A stretch of DNA of 64,000 nt from Ceratotherium simum simum (GCF_000283155.1 NW_004454180.1:14903632-14967631); one strand, 5' to 3'; positions 36,670 through 47,515 are shown, numbered from the stretch's first letter. Notes: generated by a model not told the origin, from the sequence alone. Program-made: numbers and translations.

Positions 36670-37905
36670 CACCTGGGATTTCATCCCATTCTGATGGCTT
36701 TAATTATCATTTTTATTCAGGTAATTACTAAATCTGAATCACCATCCCCAACCTCTCCCTCAGCCCTGGATTGCATTTTTCACCATCATTTGAACACCAT
36801 ACCTTGGTTCTGGCAGATTCTCTAACTCAATATGCTATGTTGCTAAATCTCTGTCAACCCCTTTGTCCAATTCAGTCCTCACTCCTGCTTTCCATATGCT
36901 GACAATGGCAGCACCATTCCCCCAGCGACCCAAGATTGAAACATCAAAAACACATATGACTCCTTCCTTGATCCTGACCACGTCATGATTCAGACTCTCA
37001 CCTGGACACTCACCTGGACCATTACAATAGGTTTTCAAACTATCTTTCTGCTTCCTCTAACTGTCTCTTCCAACCAATCCTGTGCCCGTCATAAGTTTAA
37101 CCTTTCTAAAGCAGATCTCAGTAATATTATTCTCCTCTCAAACTCCTCAATGTCTCCTCTTTGCCTACCAAATGAGCATTTCAAGGCCTTTCCAAATGCA
37201 ACCACATCTTTATTTACAGTCTTGTAAGCACTGCCCCTGTACACACATTCCTGCAAACACCAAACTCTTCTACTTGTTGTTCCTTTACTGTCACGCTACC
37301 TTCCTCCCTAATCTTTGTCTAAATCCTAGCCATCTTTCAAGGCCCATTTCACATGTGGCACTCAACTCTGGACCACATAACTTTTATTAATCCCCAGTCC
37401 ACATGCACTATCTCATGCTCTTGAGAAGGTTTTACATAGACTTTTCTTATGACCCAGTGGGCTTTGGTTAGTTTTGTCAGTTGAGAGGCTTTGCCTCCTT
37501 CTAGTAACAACATCTTGAGTTTCTATTGGGGAAGCCATTTACTCCATATTCTTCTCTTGGATGATTTGGGTGTTACTGAGGGCATTCCTCTTGATACAGA
37601 GATTGCTACGTGTTCCAGGTCTGCCCAAACAGTTCCACTAAATGCTTCAGAGAGGTACAGGTGACATGAACTGGGCAGGTAAGTCACTTTCCATCCCTTA
37701 TCCTGCTTGACTTTTCTTTATAACCTTTATCATAAATATTTTTACATATTTATTTCCGTATTTGTCTGAGGTGTTCTTTTCCCATGAGAATATGATCTCC
37801 ACGAGGGCAGGAGCTTTTTCTGTTTTGTTCACTGCTGCATCCTCCAAGCCTGGAACAATGCCTCATACTTAGTATGTGCTTAATATTGGTTAAATGACTG
37901 AATAA
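36670..37905 (+). mobile_element. L2 LINE (ORF2 remnant to 3' end)
   Basis: The sense L2 begins near TTTCATCCCATTCTGATGGC. It continues with TTCAGTCCTCACTCCTGCTT, CATATGACTCCTTCCTTGATCC, CACCTGGACCATTACAATAGG, TTTCTAAAGCAGATCTCAGT and CATCTTTCAAGGCCCATTTC. It ends with ATCTCCACGAGGGCAGGAGC, TTTTGTTCACTGCTGCATCC and AATATTGGTTAAATGACTGAAT. It is about 1.2 kb, one of the longest L2s here. The part at about 37430-37730 does not fit L2 well and may be an unrecognised insertion. Frames such as 37082-37390 are fragments of the L2 polyprotein and are dead. Confidence 0.8.
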
Positions 37906-38284
37906 ACCAATGGCACCAACCCAGGTTTATTGCAAGAACTATTAGGAAAAAGACTTGCTTATCTCTGGGTTTGACAATCTGGTAGAATGTAAGGGTGGAA
38001 CTAGTAGTGGTTATTTTGCCAACACATAGGAGAGCCTGCCCGAGAATGAAGCCAATCCTGGGCCAAGGGGAGCTAAGAATTAACCAAAGATGGATTTCTA
38101 TCAACATGGTTGGAATGCCTGGACCTCACTGAGTCACTGCTTGTGGAATTTGCAGTTTGTGAAGCAATATATTCTTCCTTTCCCAACACTTTTTTTCCTT
38201 AAGCCAGTTTTAGTCATTTGCAATGTTGAATCCTAATATATGGCTTTTATCATACTCTAATTTGTACAGAGTATTACAGATTTA

Positions 38285-38425
38285 GCTCCTCTGTTAGACT
38301 GTAAGCTATCCGAGGGTAAAGACTGCACATTATGCTGATATTTACATTTCACGTAGTATTGACGCACTGATATTCCGGTAGTCACTTGGTAAACATATGC
38401 TAAACATCTGTTGAATTAAAATGAA
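38285..38425 (+). mobile_element. L2 LINE 3' terminus
   Basis: A sense L2 end: TTAGACTGTAAGCTATCCGAGGGTAAAGACTGC followed, after divergence, by CACTTGGTAAACATATGC and ATCTGTTGAATTAAAATGA. Confidence 0.6.
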
Positions 38426-38429
38426 ATCA

Positions 38430-40790
38430 TCTGTCTTCATTTGAAAGTCAGAAATCAGAAATTCTTGCATAATATTTTGAAGATATTAATATTCCTGAAT
38501 AAAATATTTGCAGTATGTCCACTTTTCAGTGTTTCTTAAATGATAAACCTCAACCACAACATATTTTCATTAACATATTATACTATATTCTATAATAATA
38601 TATTAATCATATTAGAATTTTGGATATGAGTCTATAAAGGAGTTTGATAAAATTTGGCTTCTTATCAAAAGCATGGGAAAAATTATTGGAATATCTCTTT
38701 TTGCAAATATAACTTGATCTGAGACCTTCTTTGGTATGCATTGATTAAAAATATAGAAGGTGGTTCTACTCATTTAATAGAAGGCATCACGTGTTTTTGG
38801 ATTTGTAGATTCATGTAATCCTAAAGATTTGCTATCAACGTTCTCATATTTTGGCTTGTATTTCTGCCTAGAAAATTTGGGCCAAATGAAAGCTTATAGC
38901 TGTGCCCAATTTCATTCATTCTCTCTCACTCAAACTTGCTAGTGACCAGCAATTCCTACAGGTCTGCTGGCCAGAGTTGGAAACCAAATGATCTCCCTGG
39001 GCAGGGAATCAGCAGTCTTGATCTCCAAAGCTCAGGATTTTAAATTAATTGAAATGAGCAGCCAGAGATATAAGGCAGTCTGTTTTGGTTCATTAGCATT
39101 TCAGGGAGAAGAAGACAAAGACCATCTCTTTTTCTCTGTATTTCTTTGATGAAGACGTAAATTCTAACATGCTCACAGGCCAGAGCCTTGCAGGTAATTC
39201 TTTGCACACCTTTCATTTGAACATTACGCACATGTTCATGAAATTGTATTCTAGCCAAGAAGTCAGAGAAACATTTGACCCAGAAAAAGACTAGAAATCA
39301 TTGGGTGCAGAGCACAGAACTGGGTGCAGGAGATGGCCTTGCTCTGAGGGGGAGGCCTGAGGAATGGGACCATGCCTTCTTTACAGGCTCACACACACAG
39401 TCTCTGACACATAGCAGAAAAAGCTACTATTTTGGTCAAGAAATGAAGAAATAGAGTCCACCATCCTTGCGATAGAATTATATGCTATAAAACTCAGAGT
39501 TGATTTTTTGTTTTATTCTTTGAGGCTTCCTAAGTGGATTTTGTACCATTCACTGATTAACAATCCTTAAAGTCAAGATTTTTGGGGTTACACTTCACTG
39601 GTACATCTACTGTTGCCTGTCAAGATCAGTTTTTCTTTAGTTCAGTACTCTACAGAGTCAGAGAACAGCTGCTCAACACCTTCTTTATAATTTCCATTCA
39701 TTAATATAGAAACCTCTCAGACTTATTTTCCCCTCTGGGTTAAGTAGCCTTAACTCCTAGGAAAACCCCCACCATTAATTTTTTTTCTTAATTACCTTTC
39801 CCTGGATAATCTCCAGTTCCTCCAAGTGCCTCTTTTAAGGGTGTAAAATTCATTACGGTAGGCTCTCCTGGACAGTAACATTTCCGTTCCTTGCTCTTTG
39901 GTTGACAGGGTAACATGCCCAACTTTACGGTAAAATGAGGGCTGAGGGACCTGAGAGTTGTTTCCCCCACCTACTCAATTGCCAGTTTAAATAGTGTCAG
40001 TGTTTCCAAGTTTACTGCACTGTGGTCTCACGTTGACCCAGAAAATTCTTATATGGAAGTAAAAGTTTTTAATCTCGTCCACCAGTCCTTGTAATACAGG
40101 AAAGGCAATTCTTCAATTTTTGCAAACACATCTGTAGGCTGGTCCAACATCAGGTGCCACAGGTCAAACTCATTTAAACTGATGAAGTTGGTCAGGTACC
40201 AAGCACCTGTTCTAAGCATTCCATATGGTTTTCTCCCGGAAGGAATGACCAATCTGAAGCAGCTGTGGCAATTTTATTAGCCAAAACAAGCTGGAAGCAA
40301 AAGGGGAGGAAAAACACAATTAAAATCCTAAATGGAACTTAGTACAATCTCATTAATAAGCTACAAAGCACTTAAATAACTAATGTGCGCATGTGCTTGC
40401 CAGTGTTACCACATCATCAAGAACGTTGTTATGCATTAAATTCTCCAATGTAGGAAACTTGTGGACTGATTAATTCAAGTAGGTAAATGAAGCCAAGAAG
40501 TGTGGATCACTTGATGTAAAATAACCACGTAAGCCCTTTACTAGCTCATCTGTCTGCTTGGTATGTGATAGAGAAGAGATATATATTCTGGAAAAGAATA
40601 CATTTGCATCCTCATAGAAAACTCAGAGCAAAATTACGGGGGTAACCAAGTCAGGGAACATTTCTTGAATTCCCGTTCATTTTATTGTTTCAGTCACATT
40701 GTTGATTGCTGAAGATACTCACTAAACTCCATAGTGTTAAAAGTAAAGAAAATGTGCAAAATGAGAAAATTGCAATGATCACTAAGCCAG
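38430..40790. other. Single-copy-looking DNA with weak exon-like signals
   Basis: No mobile element was recognised. On the minus strand a pyrimidine-rich tract ending in CAG (40291-40313) resembles a 3' splice site. A 70-codon open frame with unusually balanced, tryptophan-rich composition lies just downstream, ending at 40049. The frame is closed by stops between the splice-like site and its start, and there is no supported donor, so no gene is called. Details are in the findings. Confidence 0.35.
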
Positions 40791-40794
40791 AAAC

Positions 40795-40996
40795 AATGGG
40801 TAGTAGATTATTAAAAACTCCTCCCATTCCTGAATGTACATTCCTTTGCAATGTGACTTTGCTGGTCCTCTCAAGCAGTGAACTTGATTTCTCCACCCAT
40901 TGAATCTGGGCCTGCCCATGTAAGTTGCTTTTGTCAATGGAACATTAGAAAACATAACTCAAGTAGAGCCTTGAAAAGCTTCTGTACATCGAAGCC
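40795..40996 (+). mobile_element. MLT1 LTR, 5' part
   Basis: ATTTCTCCACCCATTGAATCTGGGCC, TTGTCAATGGAACATTAG, AACTCAAGTAGAGCCTTGAAAAG and CTGTACATCGAAGCC follow the MLT1 order ('cttgaatctgggctgg...ggccaatgggacattagcaaa...gcttgaaaagtgcttgtgcattggggctt'). It is interrupted by a younger LTR at 40997 and resumes at 41497. The left edge is approximate. Confidence 0.65.
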
Positions 40997-41496
40997 TGTG
41001 ATGGTTAATTTTTTGTGCAACTGGACTAGGCTGAAGCATGCCCAGATAGCTGGTAAAACATTATTTCTAGGTGCATCTGTGAGAGTGTTTCCAGAAGAGA
41101 TTAGCATTTGAATTGGTGAGAGCAGATGGCCCTCCCCAATGTGGGTGGGCATCATCCCATCCCTTGAAGGCCTGAATAGAACAAAAAGGCAGAGGAAGGG
41201 CGAACTCCCTCTCTCTTTGCTTCAGCTGAGACATCTATCTTCTCTTACTCCTGGTTCTTTAGTTTACTGGGAATTACACCAACTCCCCCATCCCCCTCCG
41301 CCCTCCATTCTCAGGCCTTCCAACTCACACATAATTACACTACTAGCTTTCCTGATTCTCCAGCTTGCAGACAGCAGATCCTGGGACTTCTTGGCCTCCA
41401 TAACCACATGAGTCAATTGCTATAATAAATCTCTTCTTATGTATATCTATATATATCCTATTGGTTCTGTTTCTCTGGAGAACCCTGATTAATACA
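40997..41496 (+). mobile_element. Solo LTR, 500 bp, inserted in MLT1
   Basis: It begins TGTGATGGTTAATTTTTTGTG and ends GAACCCTGATTAATACA, with canonical TG...CA ends. Internal blocks are CCCAGATAGCTGGTAAAACA, TTTCCAGAAGAGATTAGCAT, TGTGGGTGGGCATCATCCC, a polyadenylation signal in CTATAATAAATCTC and TATCCTATTGGTTCTG. The flanks GAAGCC and GAGGCT are an imperfect TSD. It is recognised as a common endogenous-retrovirus-like LTR, but I cannot name the subfamily safely. There is no internal viral sequence, so it is a solo LTR. The 90-codon frame inside it is not a gene. Confidence 0.88.
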
Positions 41497-41805
41497 GAGG
41501 CTTACTCTCTCTCACTGATGGGAACTCTGAGATCCTCAAGTGAAAAAGCTTAGGCTAGTTTCCAGGAGAGACACCAGAGAGAGGCTCAAACATTCCATTC
41601 TCTCTACTCACATATTGTGTAGAGAGAGGCTCAAACATTCCAGCTCTCCCTGCCACAGCCCCAGATATTTGAGTGAAGGCAAACTAGACCAGCCAGCCCT
41701 CAACTTAACCACCCAGACCAGATCTGCCAAGCGCCCCCATAGAAATGTGAGAAACAATAAGTTGTTTTTAAGTCACTAAGTCAACAGCAAAGGCTAACTG
41801 ATACA
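41497..41805 (+). mobile_element. MLT1 LTR, 3' part
   Basis: GAGGCTTACTCTCTCTCAC continues the MLT1 text cut at 40996. Then come GCCAGCCCTCAACTTAACC, GAAACAATAAGTTGTTTTTAAGTCAC and the typical terminus AGGCTAACTGATACACA. A 45-bp local tandem duplication lies at 41576-41642. Confidence 0.75.
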
Positions 41806-42189
41806 CAATGAACTAAATGTTTATATAATTAAAATTCAACTATAAAATGTGATATGTGGTAGAATGATTAGAGAAATTATACAAGGGTGAGGCCAGAATG
41901 GAAAAGCCTCAAAAACCAGGGAGGTTTGGTGATTTTTGTGCAGAGCATTTTGCAAGGATCTTTTTCTGCTTCATTTTCATCACCAAACCATCTGCAAATC
42001 CTGGTCACTTTATATTTAGATTCCTGCAAACACCTTCTTATGCATCTTTCATCTCATTTTGTCCATAATCCAAATAAGTATGCTTAAAGCCATTTGAGTT
42101 ATACACAAATTCTTTGAGGAATGGAATTATACTTAGTATCAAGATTTTTTGATTGTTCAAATAAAGTATTTCAACTTGGAAGCTAAATA
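41806..42189. other. No gene; spacer between two MLT1 LTRs
   Basis: AT-rich sequence. A 66-codon frame (41887-42087) has no recognised family. I see nothing else. Confidence 0.45.
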
Positions 42190-42750
42190 CATAATATGGT
42201 GGTTTAAAAATATGTTCACAAAATCTTTGACCCTCTTTCCCTCAAAAGGTGGAGGCTATGTTCTAACTAACTAGTTTTCCCAAGAAGTTAGTCTGTTTCA
42301 TAGGCCTCTGCATGAAATGCCATTTGCTTCTTGTTCAATTGAAAAAGGCCAGATTTAGTGATTTGCTTCTAATGAATATATTGTCATGGAAGGGATACCA
42401 AGTGACTTCTAAAGCTAGGCCATTGAAAGGATAAAGCTTCTCCTTGGTTCTCTCTCTCTTGGATCATTCACTCTGGAGGATCAGCAAATATGTTGTAAGG
42501 ACATTCAAGCAGTTCTATGGAACGGCCCATCTGGTGAGTAATGGTTTTTCCCACCATCAACCAGCACCAACTTATCAGCCATGTGAATGAGCTACCTTGG
42601 AAGAGGATTCTCCAGCCCAGGTTTAAGACTATAGCCTAGCCAATATCTTGACCACAACATAATGAGGAACTCTAAGGAAGAACCACCTAGCTCATCTGCT
42701 CTTCAATTCCTAACTCTGAGAAACTCTGAGATTAAAAATATTTGCTGTTG

Positions 42751-43103
42751 GCTGGCCCTGTGGCTTAGCGGTTAAGTGCACGCGCTCCGCTACTGGCGGC
42801 CCGGGTTCATATCCCAGGCGCCCACCGGCGCACAGCTTCTCCGGCCATGCTAAGGCCGCGTCCCACATACAGCAACTAGAAGGATGTGCANNNNNNNNNN
42901 NNNNNNNNNNNNNNNNNNNNNNNNNNNNNNNNNNNNNNNNNNNNNNNNNNNNNNNNNNNNNNNNNNNNNNNNNNNNNNNNNNNNNNNNNNAAAAAGGAGG
43001 AGGATTGGCAATAGATGTTAGCTCAGAGCCGGTCTTCCTCAGCCAAAAGAGGAGGATTAGGATGGATGTTAGCTCAGGGCTGATCTTCCTCATAGAAAAA
43101 AAG
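42751..43103 (+). mobile_element. ERE SINE, long form, containing an assembly gap
   Basis: GCTGGCCCTGTGGCTTAGCG, GGTTCATATCCCAGG and CATACAGCAACTAGAAGGATG precede the gap. After it come GGATTGGCAATAGATGTTAGC and GGATTAGGATGGATGTTAGC tail units with TTCCTCATAG, then A-rich sequence. The block ACTATCTACTGGGGCTTTGGGG is missing and should lie in the gap. A perfect 15-bp TSD (AAATATTTGCTGTTG) lies at 42736-42750 and 43104-43118. The 127-codon minus frame across this region is SINE plus N. Confidence 0.95.
42891..42990. other. Assembly gap, 100 N
   Basis: Exactly 100 N, a common placeholder for a gap of unknown size. Comparison with the other long EREs suggests only a few tens of real bases are absent, ending in an A-rich tract that is hard to sequence. 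Confidence 0.98.
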
Positions 43104-43177
43104 AAATATTTGCTGTTGTCTTAAGCTACCAAATTTTAGGGCAATTTGTTTCACAACAATAGACAATTATTATACAG

Positions 43178-43488
43178 ATTAGGAAAGGGTAAATTTACAC
43201 AGTACTTTTTAAAATAAAGATTATCAGTCAATAGTCAAACTTTGGTCTAACAGCTAGATCAAGGGAAATGAGTTCTGGTCCCTTTCTTAAGAATCTACAT
43301 GCAGACCCACTAAGATTTTACAATGATATGATACTATTATTTAATCAGCAGATGTTATTCAAATTGTATCAAATGTTGTAATAATCTCCTTTATAGAAGG
43401 AGGTTAATTGCACACTACACTACAGTTAGGTGTCACATTTCTTTAATGCCCTTTAATTTTCAACAGTTACAAAGTCTTTCTCTTTTTT
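43178..43488. other. No gene or recognised element
   Basis: An AT-rich spacer with nothing assignable. Confidence 0.5.
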
Positions 43489-43850
43489 TTGAAATTTTAA
43501 AAATATATTTATTTTATTTTTCAACTTATTAAAGTATATTTAATATGCAAAAAGTTGCACATATTTAATGTATATATTTTGATGAGTTTGGACATATGTA
43601 CACACTCATGATACCATCACCACAAACAAGGTAATGATAATCACCTCCAAAAGTTTTGTGGAGTCCCCTTGCCTTTTTTTTTTTTTTGTGGTAAGAACAG
43701 CTAGTGTGAGATCTACCCTCCTAACAACTTTTTAAGTGCACAATACCATATTGTTAACTGTAGGCACTATGTTGTACAGCAGAGCTCTAGAACTTCTTCA
43801 TCTTGTATAACTGTAACTAATCTTTGGGTGCTTTAACTCATTTCTTAGTA
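43489..43850 (-). mobile_element. Old L1 3'UTR fragment
   Basis: Antisense L1M-type 3'UTR: TTATTAAAGTATATTTAATATG, GATGAGTTTGGACATATGTACAC, CCATCACCACAAACAAGGTAATG, GTGGTAAGAACAGCTAGTGTGAG and ATATTGTTAACTGTAGGCACTATG. A T-rich run near 43675 is inside it. Confidence 0.75.
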
Positions 43851-43879
43851 AATTTTAATTAATGAATCCACCATTATCC

Positions 43880-44320
43880 AAGTCATTTAAGGAAACTGTG
43901 GAATCATGTTAGTAAACTCCCTTTTCTTTTATCCTCAACCAAATTGTGTTGATTTTATACCTTTAAACATCCCTATCATCCATCCTCTCTTCTGTATTTC
44001 AGTTCCTTCTGTAGTCAAGCCTTTGTCTTATTCTCTGTGGAATATTCAGGAACTTAAGCCTTCATTCGATTTGCCAGTGAAGCAATCTTTCTACAAGACA
44101 TTATTTACAGGATATCATCTAAACTCTTCTGCTTGGCACACAATGACCTGGCCCTTGGATATCTCTACAATAACATATTTTGTCCCTGCCAGACTCAACT
44201 TTAATCTAACTGATTACAGTTCTCCAATCAAGCTAGTCTGTGTCACGCTTCTAATAGGCCTCTGCTTAGAGTGCTATATCTCTCTTCTTCGACATTTCTT
44301 GTCTACTTGCTGTATGTAAA
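43880..44320 (+). mobile_element. Possible degraded L2 fragment
   Basis: Scattered sense L2 resemblances are CAATGACCTGGCCCTTGG and the pyrimidine-rich 5' half. A 137-codon open frame (43906-44319) covers it. It has no recognised domain and is probably a decayed repeat frame rather than a gene. Confidence 0.35.
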
Positions 44321-44769
44321 GAACCATTCATACTCTTTAATTGCTGAATGTAGGCTTGTTCTTGAAGGGAATTTATAATCTGGGAGAAGGAGTTGACTAA
44401 ATGATCCCAAACAGAAAATACAAGATGTAATCCCAATAAACAAAAAATCCAGAATAAAGACATTTATGTAATTAAATCTTTAGCAGAATTGCTGTCAAAT
44501 GCCAGTAGAAATAAGAATCATTCAGAGAGTTTGTTAATATGCAGGTATCTAGACCCTGTTATTGGAGATTCTGAGTTTGTTGGTCCAGGGGCCAAAGAAT
44601 TGCATTATTTTATACAAGTTCCACAAGGGCATTAAAAACCTAGTAAAAGTTTGGTCTTATTGTTTAGGTCAGGCGATGAATAATGACTAAGTTTTTAAGC
44701 TGAAATCAATGCATTCACTATCCAAAGTGAATCTTTTCTCAGCAACAAGAACTAACTGAACAATAAGAA
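44321..44769. other. No gene or recognised element
   Basis: AT-rich spacer. TTGGTCCAGGGGCCAAAGAATTGC may be part of an old repeat, but it is unassigned. Confidence 0.4.
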
Positions 44770-45938
44770 AGTTAGAGTGGCTATATAAACATCAGACAAA
44801 ATAGACTTGAAAACAAAAAATGTTACTAGAACTAAAGAGGAACATTTTATAATGATTAAGTCGTCAATCCATCAGGAAGCTAATGTTAGAAAACTAAAAT
44901 ACAAGTGAAAGCAAAAAAAGAAAAAAGATAAATTGTACTTACTCAAAATTTAAAATGTGCATTAAAGAACACTATCATGAAAATGAAGAGACAACACAGT
45001 GGGGAAAAATGTTTACAAATCATATATCTGATAAAAGATGTTTATCTAGAACATATCAAGAACTCTTACAACTCAATAATAAAAAGGCAACCCAATTAAA
45101 AAAAGGTCTGGGTAGACCTTTCTTCAGAGAAGATATGCAAATAGCCAATATGCGCAAGAAAAGATATTCAACATTATTAGTCATCAGGAAAATGTAAATC
45201 CATACCCCAAAGATATAGCACTTCACACACACTAGAATGGCTGTAATCAAAATGTCAGCTAATAACAAGTGTTGACAAAGATGTGGAGAAATATGAACCC
45301 TCATACACTGCTGGTGGGAGTGTAAAGGGGTGCAGTCACTTTGGGAAACAATCTGGCAGTTTCTCAAAAAGTTAAACATAGAGATACTATTTGATCCAAC
45401 AATTTCACTCCTAGGTATATACCAAAGAGAAATTAAAACTTATGTTCACAAAATATATGTACATGAAAGTTTAAAGCAGCATTATTAACAGCCTAAGGGC
45501 AGAAAGAGCCCAGGTGTCCATCGTCTGATGAATGGAAAAACACAATGCGGTATATCCACACAATGGAATATTATTTGCCATAAAAAGTAATGAAGTACTG
45601 ATACATGCTGCAGGCGTGATCCTTGAAAACATCATGCTAAGTGAAAGAAACCAAACACAAAAGACCACATATTATATGATTCAATTTATATGACATGTCC
45701 AGAAAAAGCAAATATATAAAGAGACAAAGCAGGTTAGTGGTTGCTTAGGGCTGAGGGGATAGGAGGATTGGGATGTGACTGCTGAAAGTTATGGAATTTC
45801 TTTTTGAGATGATGAAAATATTCTCCAGTTGATTGTGGTGATGGTTGCACATCTGTGTGAATATACTGAAAATCATACACTCTAAATAGGTGAATTGGAT
45901 GGTATGTGGATTATATCTCAATGAAACTGTTACAAAAA
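44770..45938 (+). mobile_element. 5'-truncated L1 LINE
   Basis: Sense L1: GTGGCTATATAAACATCAGACAAAATAGAC, TTACTAGAACTAAAGAGG and CAATCCATCAGGAAGC (ORF2), then an internal deletion near 44890-44940. It continues with GACAACACAGTGGGGAAAAATG, GATATGCAAATAGCCAATATG, ATACACTGCTGGTGGGAGTG, TTTGATCCAACAATTTCACTCC and GAATATTATTTGCCATAAAAAG, and a 3'UTR with GTTGATTGTGGTGATGGTTG and ATTATATCTCAATGAAACTG. The reading frame is broken in many places. Confidence 0.92.
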
Positions 45939-46096
45939 GCTCAACTAACTGAACACTGGCAACATGCTTTCAGATTCTTAATTAATGTGTATTGTGTAGA
46001 TATGAAACATTTTGTGATTGTTAATTTTTGGATTTATGTTTCACGTTAGATTCGTGTTAGAGTGTACACAACCTCAACTTCAAGAATAAAGTTTCC

Positions 46097-46403
46097 TGGG
46101 CCTGCCCCGTGGCTTAGCAGTTAAGTGCACGCTCTGCTACTGGCGGCCCGGGTTTGGATCCTGGCGCCCACCGACACACTGCTTCTCCGGCCACGCTGAG
46201 GTTGTGTCCCACATACAGCAACTAGAAGGATGTGCAACTATGACATACAACTATCTACTGGGGCTTTGGGGGAAAAAAAAAAAAGAGGAGGGTTAGCAAT
46301 AGATGTTAGCTCAGAGCCGGTTTTCCTCAGCAAAAAGAGGAGGATTAGCATGGATGTTAGCTCAGGGCTGATCTTCCTCATACAAAAAAAAAAAAAAAAA
46401 AAA
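46097..46403 (+). mobile_element. ERE SINE, long form
   Basis: It has TGGGCCTGCCCCGTGGCTTAG, GGTTTGGATCCTGG, CATACAGCAACTAGAAGG and ACTGGGGCTTTGGGG. Two tandem tail units follow (GGGTTAGCAATAGATGTTAGC and GGATTAGCATGGATGTTAGC), then poly(A). A perfect 15-bp TSD (AAGAATAAAGTTTCC) lies at 46082-46096 and 46404-46418. The 68-codon frame here is SINE. Confidence 0.96.
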
Positions 46404-46418
46404 AAGAATAAAGTTTCC

Positions 46419-47424
46419 CAAAGAAAGTATCATTAGAATCATGAGAAGAGAGTTGGGTTAAGAAGAGCAGCCTGGGGATTAATGTTTTTGCTCAAACCAA
46501 ATCTGAATTGACTCTGCATACGAACTAAGACATCAAAACATCACAAGGCGAGAGCAAGCTGAAACACCAGCTAAACAAATCAAATTGTGAAAAGTTATAG
46601 GCTTTTTTATTCTTCAGAATAAAACACAAGAGACACTATTCTTGAAATTTGGAGACAAAATCTCAGAATACAGATATGATGTTGTTATATAAAGCGTGTT
46701 AAACCACGTATACCAGTGCGTCAGCCCCACCCTCCAAACCATCCCAGCCCCTGGACACTTCCCTGGATAGTTTCCCCATGTCTTTTTGTTTATATTTTCT
46801 TTAACTTCTATAGTTTATCACTAACAATTATTAACTTTTCTTTAATAATATATTAAAGGCTATTATATTTCTTCAACCCACAAATATGTGGGATACCTTT
46901 ACACTGAGAGACAGCTTCTCTTGGCGCGTTGTTGCCTACGTATGATAAGTTTATTTACTATTTAAGGCCGTGCAGGACTGGGGATTCTTTAAAACTGGTA
47001 CCAGAGCTGGAGAAGTGGTGGACATGGATGGAAGGACAAACAGACTTGACGTGGGCATCCCTTGGGAGAAGCGGAAGGGAAGGAGGGGAAATGAAGCAGA
47101 GAGGGAGTGGAGTGTGGTAGAATGAGGCAGAGCAGGCGGCTGCTGCAGTGCTGGTTTCTCTTTCTGTTCCTTGCTGAAGACCATTAGTGCTGGTGGCAAA
47201 CCTCCTTCCATCACTTCCTTCCCACAGCATTTCCGCCCTCTTAGGCTACACTTGAGATTTCTGGGCAGGGTGAACTGGTGGAGATGAGAATCTCCAGCAA
47301 CATTCCTGAGGGCCAGAGTGCCCAGCTGCCTGAAGAGGAGGGCAGGATACATAGCCTAGATCAGGTGCTGAAAGTCTGCAATCAGATGCCCTGGGAAGAC
47401 TGGAAGGGCAGTAGCAAGAGACAG
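46419..47424. other. No called gene; locally GC-richer segment at 46.9-47.4 kb
   Basis: A less AT-rich segment at about 46940-47400 carries overlapping open frames on the minus strand (46951-47352, 133 codons). The composition is serine, proline and leucine rich, as expected of chance frames in such sequence, with no known family. A pyrimidine tract ending CAG at about 47206-47226 on the plus strand resembles a 3' splice site but has no matching coding frame. It is left uncalled. Confidence 0.35.
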
Positions 47425-47515
47425 TCTGGAAACAGATCTTTGTTCAAGTTGTAGCTCTACAACTTACTTGGGCAAATCACTTCCCTCTAAAACCAATTTG
47501 CTTTAGCAGTAACAA
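47425..47515 (+). mobile_element. MIR SINE fragment
   Basis: Sense MIR CORE: TGTAGCTCTACAACTTACTTGGGCAAATCACTTCCC corresponds to the MIR 'ctctgccacttactagctgtgtgaccttgggcaagtcacttaacctc' block with an internal deletion. Confidence 0.55.

Larger units (their letters stand above)
42190..43177 (+). mobile_element. MLT1 LTR split by an ERE
   Basis: Sense MLT1: CTTTGACCCTCTTTCCCTC, GCCAGATTTAGTGATTTGCTTC, TTGGATCATTCACTCTGG, CAGCACCAACTTATCAGCC, GAGCTACCTTGGAAGAGGATTC and ACTCTGAGATTAAAAATATTTG. After the ERE at 42751-43103 it resumes with TTTGCTGTTGTCTTAAGC and ends AATAGACAATTATTATACA. Removing the ERE and one TSD copy restores a continuous MLT1 3' end ('gaaactgtgagataataaatgtttgttgttttaagc'). 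Confidence 0.9.

Noticed and set aside
39795..39950. Possible minus-strand exon with a CAG acceptor near 39950 and GGAAAGGTAATT donor near 39796
   Set aside because: Two frames are open over only about 50 codons and neither resembles a known protein. The polypyrimidine tract is poor. Such pairs are common by chance in 64 kb.
46951..47352. 133-codon minus-strand open frame in a GC-richer patch
   Set aside because: Serine/proline/leucine-rich without a domain, with several overlapping frames open at once, as expected from local composition.
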